Assembly (NCBI RefSeq): GCF_027533645.1
Contig: NZ_JAQAGY010000030.1
Span: forward strand, 1-64,000
Direction of reading: 5' to 3'
DNA: 64,000 bases
From: Paenibacillus caseinilyticus
Lineage (GTDB): Bacteria; Bacillota; Bacilli; Paenibacillales; NBRC-103111
Part shown: in pieces, positions 17,737 through 26,330 of the stretch
Numbering within the stretch: the first letter of the stretch is position 1
Layout: each line of letters starts with the position of its first letter
Translations under genes and position numbers: made by a program
The notes under the pieces: generated by a model
Told to the model about the DNA's origin: nothing
Seen by the model: the letters and a program-made list of their open reading frames with translations, nothing else
Databases searched by the model: none

Positions 17737-18918
17737 CTACAAGGTGAGCAGCCCTTCCCGCGATACGGTCAGCTTCTCGAAGCCTTCTCCGGTAATCGCG
17801 TAAGAATTCTCGATGCCGACCACGCCCTGCCCCGGAAAGGTGAACTTGGGCTCGACCGCCAAGACCATGCCCGGCTCCAGCCCATAGCGGAACCCGCGGG
17901 CAAGGACGGGAAGCTCGTCGATCTCCAGCCCGATGCCGTGGCCGAGAAACTTGACCTGATCGCTGCCGAAGCCCATATAGTGCTCCGCAAGACCAGCCTC
18001 CTTCGCCCATCGGAGCGACTCCGTATAGAGCTTATCGCATGACGTGCCCGGGCGCAGCAGCTCCTCGGTCCGGCGGAGAATCTCTTCCGCTGCCCCGTAG
18101 GCTCGCTCCAGATCGACCGCCATCTTCCCGATGACAGCGGTGCGCGTCTGGTCGATGACATATCCGTCGACGCAGCAGCCGATGTCGATTAAGATCGGCT
18201 CGCCCGGACCGATCGGCCGGCGGCTGGCGCTCTGGGGACTAGCGGGGCTGAGTCCGCGTCCGCCCGCAGGACCGTCGAAGTAAGTCGGCTCCGCCGCCGC
18301 TTCCCCTGCTCCCAGCATTCCTGTGATGATCTCCTGATTGTAGCCCCTCACCCGCATAAGCCCGAGGTGCCCCCGGCGCCGGATAAAGTGCTCTACGCCG
18401 CTCATCGCTTCCAGCTCGGTCATACCGGGCTGCAGCCGGCCGAGCAGATCCTCCAGCGCTTCGTCGATCAGCTTCGCCGCTTCGCGGATCCGGCCGATCT
18501 CATACGGCGTCTTGATCATCCGCAGCTCGCGGATCAGAAGCGAGCCGTCCGCCCACTCGGCGTGGGGCAGCAGACTCTGCAGCCGGTGGAACTGCTGCAC
18601 GGGCAGCACGTCGTACTCCGCTGCCAATCTTACTTTCGCTGCCGGCCCGAGCTGCGGGAAGGCCGCGGCGATCTGCTGGCCCAAGGAGCGGAACGATTCC
18701 AGCGCCTCCACGGCCGCTGCCGCCTCCACCTCTGCCCGGGCCCTGCTCCGCCGGACAAAAAAACGCGGCTCCCCGCTCGCAGGCACCACCAAGTACCCCG
18801 TCTGCATGGAACCAGTCAAATAGTACAAATCCACATTCTGCGTGACGACAAAGCCGTCGATGTCTTCCGCTTGCAGCCTCATCTGCAGCCGTTCGATACG
18901 CGCCCGATATTCGCTCAT
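17737..18918 (-). CDS. M24 family metallopeptidase (Xaa-Pro aminopeptidase-like)
   Basis: 393 residues from ATG 18918. An N-terminal creatinase-like domain (DGFVVTQNVDLYYLTGSMQ) is followed by the pita-bread catalytic domain. The five metal ligands are recognisable: Asp in ILIDIG, Asp in YVIDQTR, His in GHGIGLEIDE, Glu in LAVEPKF and Glu in VGIENSY. It should remove N-terminal residues before proline, or act as a related dipeptidase. The region ahead of 18918 in the same frame is not supported by a ribosome-binding site. It follows the Tad genes on the same strand by 122 nt and may be co-transcribed, but it is probably metabolic. Confidence 0.9.
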   Translation of the reverse strand: MSEYRARIERLQMRLQAEDIDGFVVTQNVDLYYLTGSMQTGYLVVPASGEPRFFVRRSRARAEVEAAAAVEALESFRSLGQQIAAAFPQLGPAAKVRLAAEYDVLPVQQFHRLQSLLPHAEWADGSLLIRELRMIKTPYEIGRIREAAKLIDEALEDLLGRLQPGMTELEAMSGVEHFIRRRGHLGLMRVRGYNQEIITGMLGAGEAAAEPTYFDGPAGGRGLSPASPQSASRRPIGPGEPILIDIGCCVDGYVIDQTRTAVIGKMAVDLERAYGAAEEILRRTEELLRPGTSCDKLYTESLRWAKEAGLAEHYMGFGSDQVKFLGHGIGLEIDELPVLARGFRYGLEPGMVLAVEPKFTFPGQGVVGIENSYAITGEGFEKLTVSREGLLTL

Positions 18919-19040
18919 GGTTCCTGCCTCCGTCAGCGTTCTGTTCGAATCCGATTCCTTAAGATTACGCGCTGACCGCTCCAAATGCAAAAGTATTCCC
19001 CCGCCCCCGTTCGTCCCATCTCGGGACCCGGCCCCTCTCC

Positions 19041-19613
19041 TCACCGCATCCGGACACTCGCCACCGAAGAAATCACCGACGGCTCGCTCCGTCCGCTGCC
19101 GAGCAGCGGCCTTTGGATCTCCATCACCGCCACTACGGACGGACCGTACAGCGTCACTTCCACATTCCTTGTCGTACGTTCGGCCTCGCCCTCATGAACG
19201 GTCACCACTCTTCGCAGCACATACGGGTAGGTTGGACTCGTCACGAATTCCAGCAGATGAATCACCGGCGCCTCCGGCAGCATGCTGCCCGCCACCGGAC
19301 GCAGCGTCTCATCCAGCTTGAAATTCAGCCGGAGAAAACGGTAGAATGCCTCGGTCCCCCCAGCCTGGTCCCAGGCCAGACGGCCGTGGGCCGCTTCCGC
19401 CCGATCCACCGACAAGGAGGCGGCATGGGCCGCGTGGTCAAGCAGCGACTTGCTCTTGCCGAGGCCGCCGGTCTGCATCAGCCAGTTGAACACGGTAACC
19501 CACAGCAGGACTGCAAAGATCAGGCCGAACAGCCCCATAAGCAGGATGTGAACGCCTCCGTCTTCCTTCTCCCAGGTCTGCAGCACACGGGCGAACCCTC
19601 TCCACTTACTCAT
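19041..19613 (-). CDS. TadE/TadG-like pilus assembly protein
   Basis: 190 residues. A short cytoplasmic start precedes one N-terminal membrane helix (GVHILLMGLFGLIFAVLLWVTVFNW split by a Gly); the remainder is extracytoplasmic. The helix near the N-terminus plus a single soluble domain is the TadE/TadG pseudopilin layout, preceded by an acidic residue (EKEDGG) as in the TadE motif. The start ATG 19613 overlaps the previous gene by 8 nt. Last recognisable gene of the Tad operon. Confidence 0.68.
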   Translation of the reverse strand: MSKWRGFARVLQTWEKEDGGVHILLMGLFGLIFAVLLWVTVFNWLMQTGGLGKSKSLLDHAAHAASLSVDRAEAAHGRLAWDQAGGTEAFYRFLRLNFKLDETLRPVAGSMLPEAPVIHLLEFVTSPTYPYVLRRVVTVHEGEAERTTRNVEVTLYGPSVVAVMEIQRPLLGSGRSEPSVISSVASVRMR

Positions 19614-20097
19614 AAGCCTCGCTTCTTCCGTAGAGTACGATATAGTAGAAACCTTCGGCTGCCTCATTCCCCCCCTGCCCTCCTATGGCTCTCAGCATAT
19701 GGGAGAGATTCGGCGCCGGGTATTTGACCACGAGCTTCACCGTGGGGTTCGCATCGTCCCGGAGCACCTTGCTCCCTGTGCTTCCGGTATAGGAAGGGTA
19801 CCCGGTGCCGTTCACCGTGACGCTCCCCAGTCCCAAGGCAGCCAGCCGCTCACCCAGCCGGGAAGCAACATCCGGCGACACGTAACCTACCGCCTCCGCC
19901 TCCTTCAGCGCATGGCTCGCAGCCGTATGGACATGGGCCCCTTTCATCGAGTAGACGAAGACGGGTACGATCGCGAAGACCAGAAACAGCAGCACCGGCA
20001 TCAGGAACAGCGTCACCAGCAGATTCGATACACCCCGTTCTTCCTTCCAAAAAGCAGCCATTGTGCCAAATAGGTCAGGCCTCTCAGTCCGTAACAT
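19606..20097 (-). CDS. TadE-like pseudopilin
   Basis: 163 residues. KEERGVSNLLVTLFLMPVLL at the start matches the TadE pattern: a charged ERG followed by a hydrophobic helix, with the pseudopilin-like Glu four residues before. One membrane helix (residues about 25-48) is followed by an extracytoplasmic domain. ATG 20097 overlaps the stop of the small protein before it by 14 nt and has AGAGGA 7 nt upstream; this is preferred to an in-frame ATG at 20133. Expected to sit in the membrane as a minor subunit of the Tad machine. Confidence 0.7.
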   Translation of the reverse strand: MLRTERPDLFGTMAAFWKEERGVSNLLVTLFLMPVLLFLVFAIVPVFVYSMKGAHVHTAASHALKEAEAVGYVSPDVASRLGERLAALGLGSVTVNGTGYPSYTGSTGSKVLRDDANPTVKLVVKYPAPNLSHMLRAIGGQGGNEAAEGFYYIVLYGRSEAYE

Positions 20098-20245
20098 AGT
20101 CGAATCCTCTAAGGCTCCCGGTAACGGTCTCATGACCGTCCCGGATCTCTTCCGTCAGCCCGCTGCCGCCCTGGGGACGGAAGATGTAGGTGCATACGCC
20201 GAAAATCAGCACGACCGTCAGACACAGCGTAATGAGCTTTGCCAT
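20084..20245 (-). CDS. Small pilin-like membrane protein, paralogue 3
   Basis: 53 residues, MAKLITLCLTVVLIFGVCTY at the start, then a 33-residue soluble tail ending near FDYVTD. A single hydrophobic helix begins right after an N-terminal Lys-Leu. It shares the M-x-K-L-hydrophobic layout and operon position with the two genes before it (start 6 nt after the stop of paralogue 2) but its tail differs. Its end overlaps the TadE-like start. No prepilin leader (basic stretch plus Gly cleavage site) is visible. Function inferred only from context: candidate minor pilin or inner-membrane subunit. Confidence 0.62.
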   Translation of the reverse strand: MAKLITLCLTVVLIFGVCTYIFRPQGGSGLTEEIRDGHETVTGSLRGFDYVTD

Positions 20246-20251
20246 CGCCGC

Positions 20252-20428
20252 TTATGGTGCCGTTGCCGTTACGGTCCCGCTCGTCTGGTTGACCGTTGCG
20301 GTAGAGATACTGGTATTGAGGTTACCGGCCTTCGTTCCTACGGCAGGGCCTACTTTCGAACCGGCCAAGAACATGGCCGCCCCTCCGAGCAGTACCGTCA
20401 TTAAGCAAGCAATTACTAATTTTCCCAT
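20252..20428 (-). CDS. Small pilin-like membrane protein, paralogue 2
   Basis: 58 residues. MGKLVIACLMTVLLGGAAMF begins the protein, and GPAVGTKAGNL follows the helix. The sequence lines up with paralogue 1 (LMxVLLGG and PAVGT shared) and less well with paralogue 3. The tail is unusually rich in Thr, Ser and Asn. A ribosome-binding site (GAGAGGATGG) precedes ATG 20428. Size, a single N-terminal helix and location between tadC and the TadE-like genes recall Flp pilins, but the usual leader and Glu5 are missing. Confidence 0.68.
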   Translation of the reverse strand: MGKLVIACLMTVLLGGAAMFLAGSKVGPAVGTKAGNLNTSISTATVNQTSGTVTATAP

Positions 20429-20498
20429 GATGTGATTCCATCCTCTCAAGATTGTCGGTTTATTTAAAATGATGGTGTATGCAATTAAGCATGATGTG

Positions 20499-20639
20499 TT
20501 ATTGAAAAGCGTCCACGATATTCGAACGGGTCGTCGCTCCGGCGGTACCGACGGCCGGCACCAGCTGGCCTCCGACCACATAAAGCGTTGATCCTCCGAG
20601 CAGCACCGCCATCAGCACGGCGATGATAAGTTTGGACAT
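20499..20639 (-). CDS. Small pilin-like membrane protein, paralogue 1
   Basis: 46 residues, MSKLIIAVLMAVLLGGSTLY at the start, then VVGGQLVPAVGTAGATTRSN and a short end. AAAGGAG lies 10 nt upstream of ATG 20639, 39 nt after the tadC stop. The hydrophobic stretch of about 20 residues begins immediately behind Lys3-Leu4, and the polar tail is about 20 residues. It shares LMxVLLGG and PAVGT with paralogue 2. Neither protein was recognised as a named family. The three together are the best candidates for the structural subunits made by this Tad machine. Confidence 0.7.
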   Translation of the reverse strand: MSKLIIAVLMAVLLGGSTLYVVGGQLVPAVGTAGATTRSNIVDAFQ

Positions 20640-20678
20640 GATTATCGCGCTCCTTTCTCCCCCGCCCGGCAGCTGTCC

Positions 20679-21605
20679 TCAGCCCTGAAAGGAGGTCATG
20701 AGCTGCGCCGAGATCGTAATGACCCACGGATACAGGAACAGCAGCACAATCACCGCGAAGGGAATCATAATGTAGAAAGAGATCCAGACGGGCGCATTCT
20801 CGAGCTTGCGGGTGACCTCGGACGATAGAGCAGCTTCAATCCCCGCCGTCTGTTCCTTAAGCACCTGCGCCACTTCCTTGGCTTCGGCGAGCGAAATGGC
20901 CTCCAGCGCGTTGACCAGCGGGTAGACCTCCGAGATGCCTACGGCGTCGCGGAACCGTGCGATCGCTTCATGCCGGTCCTTCGCCCACAGTACCGTCAGT
21001 TCCTGCAAATGCGGCTGCAGCAGCTTCAGCGGCCGGCCGGCCCGTACGAGCAGATCGCGCAGGTCCGCCTTGTCGCTGACACAGACGGAGAGGCGGTGCG
21101 ACAGCTTGGCTATCTCGAGGAGCAGCTGCGTCCGCTTATGTCCGGCAGCCGCCAGCACCAGCAGCATGGGAATCCACCAGCCGGCCGAGAGGCAGGAGCC
21201 ATACAGCAGAACCTGTCCCATCCAGGTGCCCCCGCTCCACTCGGAGAGAGGAACGGATGCAGGCGGCTGTGCTGCGAAGGCCAGCATCGCCAAGGAAGCG
21301 GCCATTCCTCCGCGAAGCAGACTGAAGCGCAGGTAGGTGCATTCCCGGGGCAGCCCCGCCAAGGAGGCCTTCTCCTGGAATTGCCGCTCCGCCAGTGAGA
21401 CGCTGCGCTCTTCCCCCCGGACAAACTTCCGGCGTTCCCCCGCCTGCTTCGCCCTCTCCAGCAGAAGCGCCAGACGGCTGCCCCTGCCCATCCGCAGCCG
21501 GCCGAGCAGAGGAATCCACAGCAGCGCGCTGCCCGCAGCAAACGCAAGAAGAAAGGCTGCGTCCCACACCGCGAGTGCGGCAACTCCAGTTAACATGATG
21601 GACAT
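20679..21605 (-). CDS. tadC: Tad secretion inner-membrane platform protein, TadC-like
   Basis: About 308 residues, type II secretion GspF-like. Hydrophobic segments lie at the N-terminus, in the middle and at the C-terminus (NAPVWISFYIMIPFAVIVLL), and the cytoplasmic GspF-like helical domain contains HRLSVCVSDKADLRDLLVRAG. The start is uncertain. ATG 21605 lies only 2 nt behind GGAGG, while ATG 21596 lies 11 nt behind it; either gives a protein of about 305-308 residues. It starts 8 nt after the tadB stop. With TadB it should form the membrane platform on which the TadA-type ATPase acts. Confidence 0.82.
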   Translation of the reverse strand: MSIMLTGVAALAVWDAAFLLAFAAGSALLWIPLLGRLRMGRGSRLALLLERAKQAGERRKFVRGEERSVSLAERQFQEKASLAGLPRECTYLRFSLLRGGMAASLAMLAFAAQPPASVPLSEWSGGTWMGQVLLYGSCLSAGWWIPMLLVLAAAGHKRTQLLLEIAKLSHRLSVCVSDKADLRDLLVRAGRPLKLLQPHLQELTVLWAKDRHEAIARFRDAVGISEVYPLVNALEAISLAEAKEVAQVLKEQTAGIEAALSSEVTRKLENAPVWISFYIMIPFAVIVLLFLYPWVITISAQLMTSFQG

Positions 21606-21613
21606 TCCCTCCT

Positions 21614-22621
21614 TTAAAAAGCTTTGCGGCCCGAGCGGACCACCATGACCATGGAGACGAACATGACGGCGAAAGAAATCAGCAGCAGCATCCGGCCTGC
21701 CGGGTCTACAAAATAGTGGCGGTAGTTGGCCCCGTCTGCGTAAATATTGAAGCCTACGACGAAGAACGCGAAGCCAGCCATAAACGTCGTGCCGAGCCGG
21801 TAGACCGTGATCATAGCCAGCCGGTTCTCCTCGAGGCGCCTTGCGGTCTGCATCCGCAGCGTAAGGTGGTGCAGCGCCTCTGTCACATCCGTACCGTAGT
21901 GGGAACCGATCAGCAGCAGATCCGCCAGGTCGTCCCCCCACTCATTGTCCACCCGCCGGGCGAACTCGTAGAGCGCCTCCTGCGTGCCCTTCATATGGAG
22001 GGCGAGCTCCAGCCGGCGCCACTCGCTCCTCACCTCGTAAGGCATAGAGTCCGAGGACTTGACGATGACTTCGGCCAGCGTCAGACGGGGACGGTAATGG
22101 CCGATCAGATTCTGCACGACGGCAATCATCCGGAGGGCGATCCGCTGTCGCTTGCGCTGCACCCGGAAGCGAATCCAGAAGTACGGCAGGGAAGCCAGGA
22201 ATAAGGCGGCGCCGCTGCTGAGCAGCCAGGCATGGACCGAAATCTGCCGGTCGGCGCCGACCGCGAACTTCTCCTGCAGCAGCCTCACCGCCCCCTCGGA
22301 CCCGAACCAGCCGGCGAAAGCCAAGAGGAGCATCAGCGCCGCCACGGGCTCCACCCCGCCCCGGAGCTCGGCGATCTCCATCTCCTCGCCAAGATGCTTC
22401 AGCGGCCCCAGCGAAACCAGCGTCCTGCGGGCGCCTCTCCCCCCTGCCGTGGCAGAGGTGCCCGCATTCAAGGATTGAAGACGGCGGTAACGGACAGCCT
22501 GCCGCTTCACCATCCGGAGGATCGGCAGCAGAAGCAGCAGCGAGCCGCCGGCCCAGGCGCCGAGGAAAATCCCCTCCAGCAGATGCTGCAGCCAGTAAGG
22601 TCCCGCGCTCATGAGCCCCAC
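21614..22621 (-). CDS. tadB: Tad secretion inner-membrane platform protein, TadB-like
   Basis: 335 residues, GspF-like. N-terminal membrane segment (FLGAWAGGSLLLLLPILRM), a middle pair (ALMLLLAFAGWFGSE and HAWLLSSGAALFLASLPYFW), then the GspF-type cytoplasmic domain with NLIGHYRPRLTLAEVIVKSS and DEWGDDLADLLLIGSHYG-like text, and a C-terminal pair. It overlaps the end of tadA by 13 nt. The start may be GTG 22621 or ATG 22612. Partner of TadC in the assembly platform. Confidence 0.85.
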   Translation of the reverse strand: MGLMSAGPYWLQHLLEGIFLGAWAGGSLLLLLPILRMVKRQAVRYRRLQSLNAGTSATAGGRGARRTLVSLGPLKHLGEEMEIAELRGGVEPVAALMLLLAFAGWFGSEGAVRLLQEKFAVGADRQISVHAWLLSSGAALFLASLPYFWIRFRVQRKRQRIALRMIAVVQNLIGHYRPRLTLAEVIVKSSDSMPYEVRSEWRRLELALHMKGTQEALYEFARRVDNEWGDDLADLLLIGSHYGTDVTEALHHLTLRMQTARRLEENRLAMITVYRLGTTFMAGFAFFVVGFNIYADGANYRHYFVDPAGRMLLLISFAVMFVSMVMVVRSGRKAF

Positions 22622-24045
22622 ACCCCGAGCTGTCCGAATTCACGGGGATCGGCGCCGCCCGCAATGAGATGCTCGCGAAGCGGACGGGAGAACGTATGCC
22701 CCGTGAACCGCCAAGATCCTGCTCCGTAGTCCCATTCGACAAGCGGAGAGATCCGGACGGATCCCCCCTCGTCGACCGACAGCTCCGTAATCTCGGTAGC
22801 GATGCGCACCGCTCTTCCTCCGATCCGTACCATCCTCAAAAAGATGATGAGATTGAACGCGCGGGCCACCCGGCGCACCGTATCGGCGGAATCGTGCTGG
22901 CGTCCGTCCTGTTTGATCATATCGACCACATCGCTGATGAACGATTCGCGGTATTTCGTGTGCATCGTTCCCATCATGTCGTGTCCCCTCAAAGCCCCCT
23001 GCACCATCTGGGACACTTCGGAGCCCTTCGCTTCCCCGACGATGACCCAGTGCGGGCTCATCACGAGCAGCGGCTTGAACGATTCTTCCATCGACAAACC
23101 GATGTCCTCCACCTCGCGGACAGCCAATATATTGCGGCTGCCCCGAAGCCGTTCGCGAAGCGAGACTTCGAACTCCTTCTCCAGTGTACGGATCCGCTCG
23201 TTCTCCGGAATCTCCTGGGCCAGGGCGAACAGAAACGTCGTCTTGCCCGTGGCCGTCCCGCCGCCGATAAGGATGCTCGCGTGGTACCTTACGAGCAGCG
23301 CCAGCAGCCGGGCCATCTTCGCATCGATGGTGCCGAGCTCCGTCAGTACCTCGAGCGTCACATCCTTCACAATAAAGTTGCGGATATGAATGCTCGGCAC
23401 GTCCGAATACGGCGAACGGGTCATCACCAGCCGCGACCGGTTCCACATGTACGACTGAACGAACGGCTGGCGCTCGTTGATCGGCTTCTTGCCACAGAGG
23501 GAGAGCCGGTCCTGCAGCAGCACCACATCCGAAAGCGACGCAAACCGTCTCGGATGGCGGACCATCTCCCCTTGCCGCAGCAGATAGATGTCGCAGCCAA
23601 TGACCTGAACCTCTTCGACATCCGGCTGGCGGTACAAGTCTTCGATCAGGCTGGCCCCGCACGTCTCGGCAAAGACGCAATCCGTGGCGCTCAGCGGGGA
23701 AATCAGCGTGCGCGGGTCGACCTCGATGCGATACTCGAGCAGCAGCGTGTCGATGACCGCCTTCATCCTCGCCTGGGCCATCGGCTCGCCGAGTCCCGCC
23801 TGCAGCAGATCATGATACAGCTCCTGATCGTTCTGAGAGCGCTCCGTCAGGTGTTCGTATACGACGCCGACCGCTTCAGAGAGCGGCATACGCCGAAGGC
23901 TCCGGCTCCCCGCCTCCGGGAACCCCAGGGACAACCCGGCCCCCGGAAGCGGCTGCTGGGCCTGCATCAAATCCTTCACATACCGGCTGGCATCGAAACG
24001 GATCCTCGGCGACATCCGCGGAGGGAATGGTTGTCTAACATTCAT
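22609..24045 (-). CDS. cpaF: Tad pilus/secretion ATPase, TadA/CpaF family
   Basis: 478 residues, cytoplasmic hexameric ATPase powering pilin assembly. Walker A is GGGTATGKTT (residues 261-270), with a Walker B/Asp-box region around HWVIVGEAKGSEV. The conserved His-box-like LRGHDMMGTMHTKY and Arg fingers are present. The N-terminal domain contains the usual family segment up to residue about 230. It starts 15 nt after the cpaE-like stop and overlaps tadB. The length fits family members. Confidence 0.94.
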   Translation of the reverse strand: MNVRQPFPPRMSPRIRFDASRYVKDLMQAQQPLPGAGLSLGFPEAGSRSLRRMPLSEAVGVVYEHLTERSQNDQELYHDLLQAGLGEPMAQARMKAVIDTLLLEYRIEVDPRTLISPLSATDCVFAETCGASLIEDLYRQPDVEEVQVIGCDIYLLRQGEMVRHPRRFASLSDVVLLQDRLSLCGKKPINERQPFVQSYMWNRSRLVMTRSPYSDVPSIHIRNFIVKDVTLEVLTELGTIDAKMARLLALLVRYHASILIGGGTATGKTTFLFALAQEIPENERIRTLEKEFEVSLRERLRGSRNILAVREVEDIGLSMEESFKPLLVMSPHWVIVGEAKGSEVSQMVQGALRGHDMMGTMHTKYRESFISDVVDMIKQDGRQHDSADTVRRVARAFNLIIFLRMVRIGGRAVRIATEITELSVDEGGSVRISPLVEWDYGAGSWRFTGHTFSRPLREHLIAGGADPREFGQLGVWGS

Positions 24046-24060
24046 CGCTTCCCTTCCCTC

Positions 24061-25317
24061 CTATCCGAACAAGGCCGTAAACCGCGCCGCCCAGCGTGCC
24101 ATCCTTGGCACGGAAGGCGCCTTCGCGGATATGTCCGCTGCGGCAGCTGCCGCATCCGGGGCCAGCGAAGCTGCCAGCAGGCCCATCGCCTCCGAGAAGC
24201 CCTCCGCCTTCGGACGGAGATAGAGCGGCACGCCTTCGTGCACGGACTGCAGCCCGAGCCCGCAGCCCACGTTCGGAACTGCTGCCGCCAGCGTCATGCC
24301 GAGCATGCCTGCGATCCGCTCCGGTTTGTCGCCCACGGCACAGCGGTTCACGACCAGCGAGATGTCCGACGGCAGCAGGCCGCAGTACCGCCAGTAGCAG
24401 TTATACCACTCGTTCCAGCTCGTCTGGTAGGAGGCGTAATTATTCTGCGTTACGAGCCAGCGGACGTCTGCCTCCCTCACCGTGCAGACCGTGGCCGCAT
24501 TGTCGGGGAAGGCATTCACATCGACAATCGTAATATCGAAGGTCTGCCGGGCGGTCTCGAGCAGTCCGCCCATCATATCCGGCGTGAGGTCCTGCGCCGT
24601 ATCCCGGCGGGGCGAGCCGGTCAGGATGTGCAGACCCGGCATTTTGCGGTAAGAGGTGCAGCCCTCGAGCAGATCTTCGGCCTGCAGGGTCTGCGTCTGC
24701 ATCTTGGGCCTCAGCTTGAACTGGCTATGCCCGCGGTCCATCAGGTTCAGATGCGGCCGGATCTCCGGGTTGCGGAGATTCCCGTCGATGAGACCGACAC
24801 GGAGCCGGCCCGTCGATGCCAGCGCCAGCGCCGTGTTGATCGCGATCGTCGTCGCGCCGTCCTTGCTGGCCGAAGACCAGACGGCCGCAATGCGCCCGCG
24901 GCTTCCCTCTGCACGGGAGGGACGGATGCCCTCCCGATCCCGGCCTTCGACGAAACAGGCGAGATCACTAAGCATCTCTACTTCCCGGCTTCCGGCCGGG
25001 ACCGTGACAAAGTCGAGAGAAATAGCCAGACGGCCCACCGCCTCGAGGGCGAACGAGTCATAGACTCCGTCGTCCAGCACGACCGCCACCTTCGCCTCCG
25101 GCTGGGTCCGCCGAATCTCCTCCATCCATTCCCACGGATAGCGGTCATAGAAGAGACCCGTATGCACGACCACCTGATCATAAGAGTCCTGCAGCCTCGC
25201 CAGGAAGCCTTCCGCCCCGTAAGAAGCCACTACTTCCCTATCCGTCCTGCTTCCCAGCATCCCTTTCCATCTCTCAGTGAGTTCCATCGTAGGGAGTCCT
25301 GCCAATATCCGTATCAT
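24061..25317 (-). CDS. cpaE: TadZ/CpaE-like localisation ATPase
   Basis: 418 residues. An N-terminal receiver-like region (residues about 1-120) is followed by a ParA/MinD-type domain with a deviant Walker A, SASKDGATTIA (residues 149-159). The signature Lys is kept but the GKT step is replaced by GATT, as often in CpaE proteins. RVGLIDGNLRNPEI is the Walker A' strand. These proteins place the Tad machine at a cell pole or patch. It overlaps the CpaB-like gene by 4 nt (ATGA). The presence of a second TadZ-like domain in the neighbouring kinase is notable. Confidence 0.88.
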   Translation of the reverse strand: MIRILAGLPTMELTERWKGMLGSRTDREVVASYGAEGFLARLQDSYDQVVVHTGLFYDRYPWEWMEEIRRTQPEAKVAVVLDDGVYDSFALEAVGRLAISLDFVTVPAGSREVEMLSDLACFVEGRDREGIRPSRAEGSRGRIAAVWSSASKDGATTIAINTALALASTGRLRVGLIDGNLRNPEIRPHLNLMDRGHSQFKLRPKMQTQTLQAEDLLEGCTSYRKMPGLHILTGSPRRDTAQDLTPDMMGGLLETARQTFDITIVDVNAFPDNAATVCTVREADVRWLVTQNNYASYQTSWNEWYNCYWRYCGLLPSDISLVVNRCAVGDKPERIAGMLGMTLAAAVPNVGCGLGLQSVHEGVPLYLRPKAEGFSEAMGLLAASLAPDAAAAAADISAKAPSVPRMARWAARFTALFG

Positions 25318-26252
25318 CGTGTCGTAACCTCCGTTGCTATAGGGGCCTCGGGAGCCGGTGCAGGTTCCGCAGTAGAACCTCCATTCGCACTGCCGCTTGC
25401 CGCCCCGCTGATTTGCTTCGAATCGAGCTCTCCATTCAACCGGACCTGGGGCTTGGTTTTTGTAAAAGCGTCCGCTTCCTTCAACTGCCGGAACAGCGGG
25501 GTGACTGCGCCCGAAGGTCCTGTAGGCGCGGTCAAATCGGGAAGCGCCAGTTTGATCTTCCCGCCCAGACCTCCGAGGGAGTAAGCCTCGAACACCTCGT
25601 CGCTCATGATATAGGTATTGAGCTCCGGCTTGCCGGCTGCCTTCGACCGGGCCTGCCCATACTGGGACCGGGCCGGTTCCACGACCGTCTCCAGCCCGCC
25701 GGCATCCGCGATCTCCTGCCCTTCGGGCGTCTTCACGCCCGTCACGGGCAGCCCTTCAATAATCTTCACCGCGCCCACCGTGAACAAAGTGCCGCTGGCG
25801 TCCGTGACTCCCTTCGGCTGGTCGAATTCGACCCAGACGTCGACCCGGTCTCCGCGCCGCACCATATTATTCACGTTCGCCGCCGCATCCGTCCGGAAGC
25901 TGAAATACCGTTCCCCTTCTCCCGGCACCATCTTGCGATCGTCAAGCTTCCATGCGACAAGCTCCTCGCTGCTAGCCAGAGGGACAAGCACCGTCTTCCC
26001 GAGCAGATCCTCCATCTGGGTCACCGCCTCCGCTTGATGGGCGGCTGCCGGGATGATCTCCTTGCGCAGCAGGGACGCCTGCACGACTTCGCCGCTGTGG
26101 AGCATGCGGACAGGCTTGACGGTCTCCATCGTCTGTACGCGAAACTCCGTATGTTTCATAAACTGCCAATAGCCTGCCACCGAGCCGCCCATAAGCAGGC
26201 AGCCGATCGTGCCGGCGATCCATGCCTTCTGCACGTCATTCACTCCTTTCAT
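25314..26252 (-). CDS. cpaB: CpaB/RcpC-like Tad assembly protein with SAF domain
   Basis: 312 residues. One N-terminal membrane helix (AWIAGTIGCLLMGGSVAGY) is followed by an SAF domain (MLHSGEVVQASLLRKEIIP, EDLLGKTVLVPLASSEELV) and a C-terminal extracytoplasmic part with a low-complexity Ala/Pro/Thr end. In Gram-negative Tad systems CpaB/RcpC aids secretin and pilin stability; in Bacillota it presumably acts in the cell-wall zone. ATGA overlap with the TadZ-like gene behind it. It starts 78 nt after the kinase-fusion gene. Confidence 0.86.
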   Translation of the reverse strand: MKGVNDVQKAWIAGTIGCLLMGGSVAGYWQFMKHTEFRVQTMETVKPVRMLHSGEVVQASLLRKEIIPAAAHQAEAVTQMEDLLGKTVLVPLASSEELVAWKLDDRKMVPGEGERYFSFRTDAAANVNNMVRRGDRVDVWVEFDQPKGVTDASGTLFTVGAVKIIEGLPVTGVKTPEGQEIADAGGLETVVEPARSQYGQARSKAAGKPELNTYIMSDEVFEAYSLGGLGGKIKLALPDLTAPTGPSGAVTPLFRQLKEADAFTKTKPQVRLNGELDSKQISGAASGSANGGSTAEPAPAPEAPIATEVTTR

Positions 26253-26330
26253 CTAAGAAACCAAATCATCCGTATCTTGAGGATGAAGTAAGGCGAGATC
26301 TCACGCTTGTTCTCAATAAAGAACATCCAC

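Noticed and set aside
22669..25584. A very long open frame (over 900 codons) on the plus strand across the cpaF-like and cpaE-like genes.
   Set aside because: It is antisense to two well-supported Tad genes, has no ribosome-binding site, and its composition (Arg, His, Pro, Leu rich) is what G/C-rich codons give in the opposite frame.
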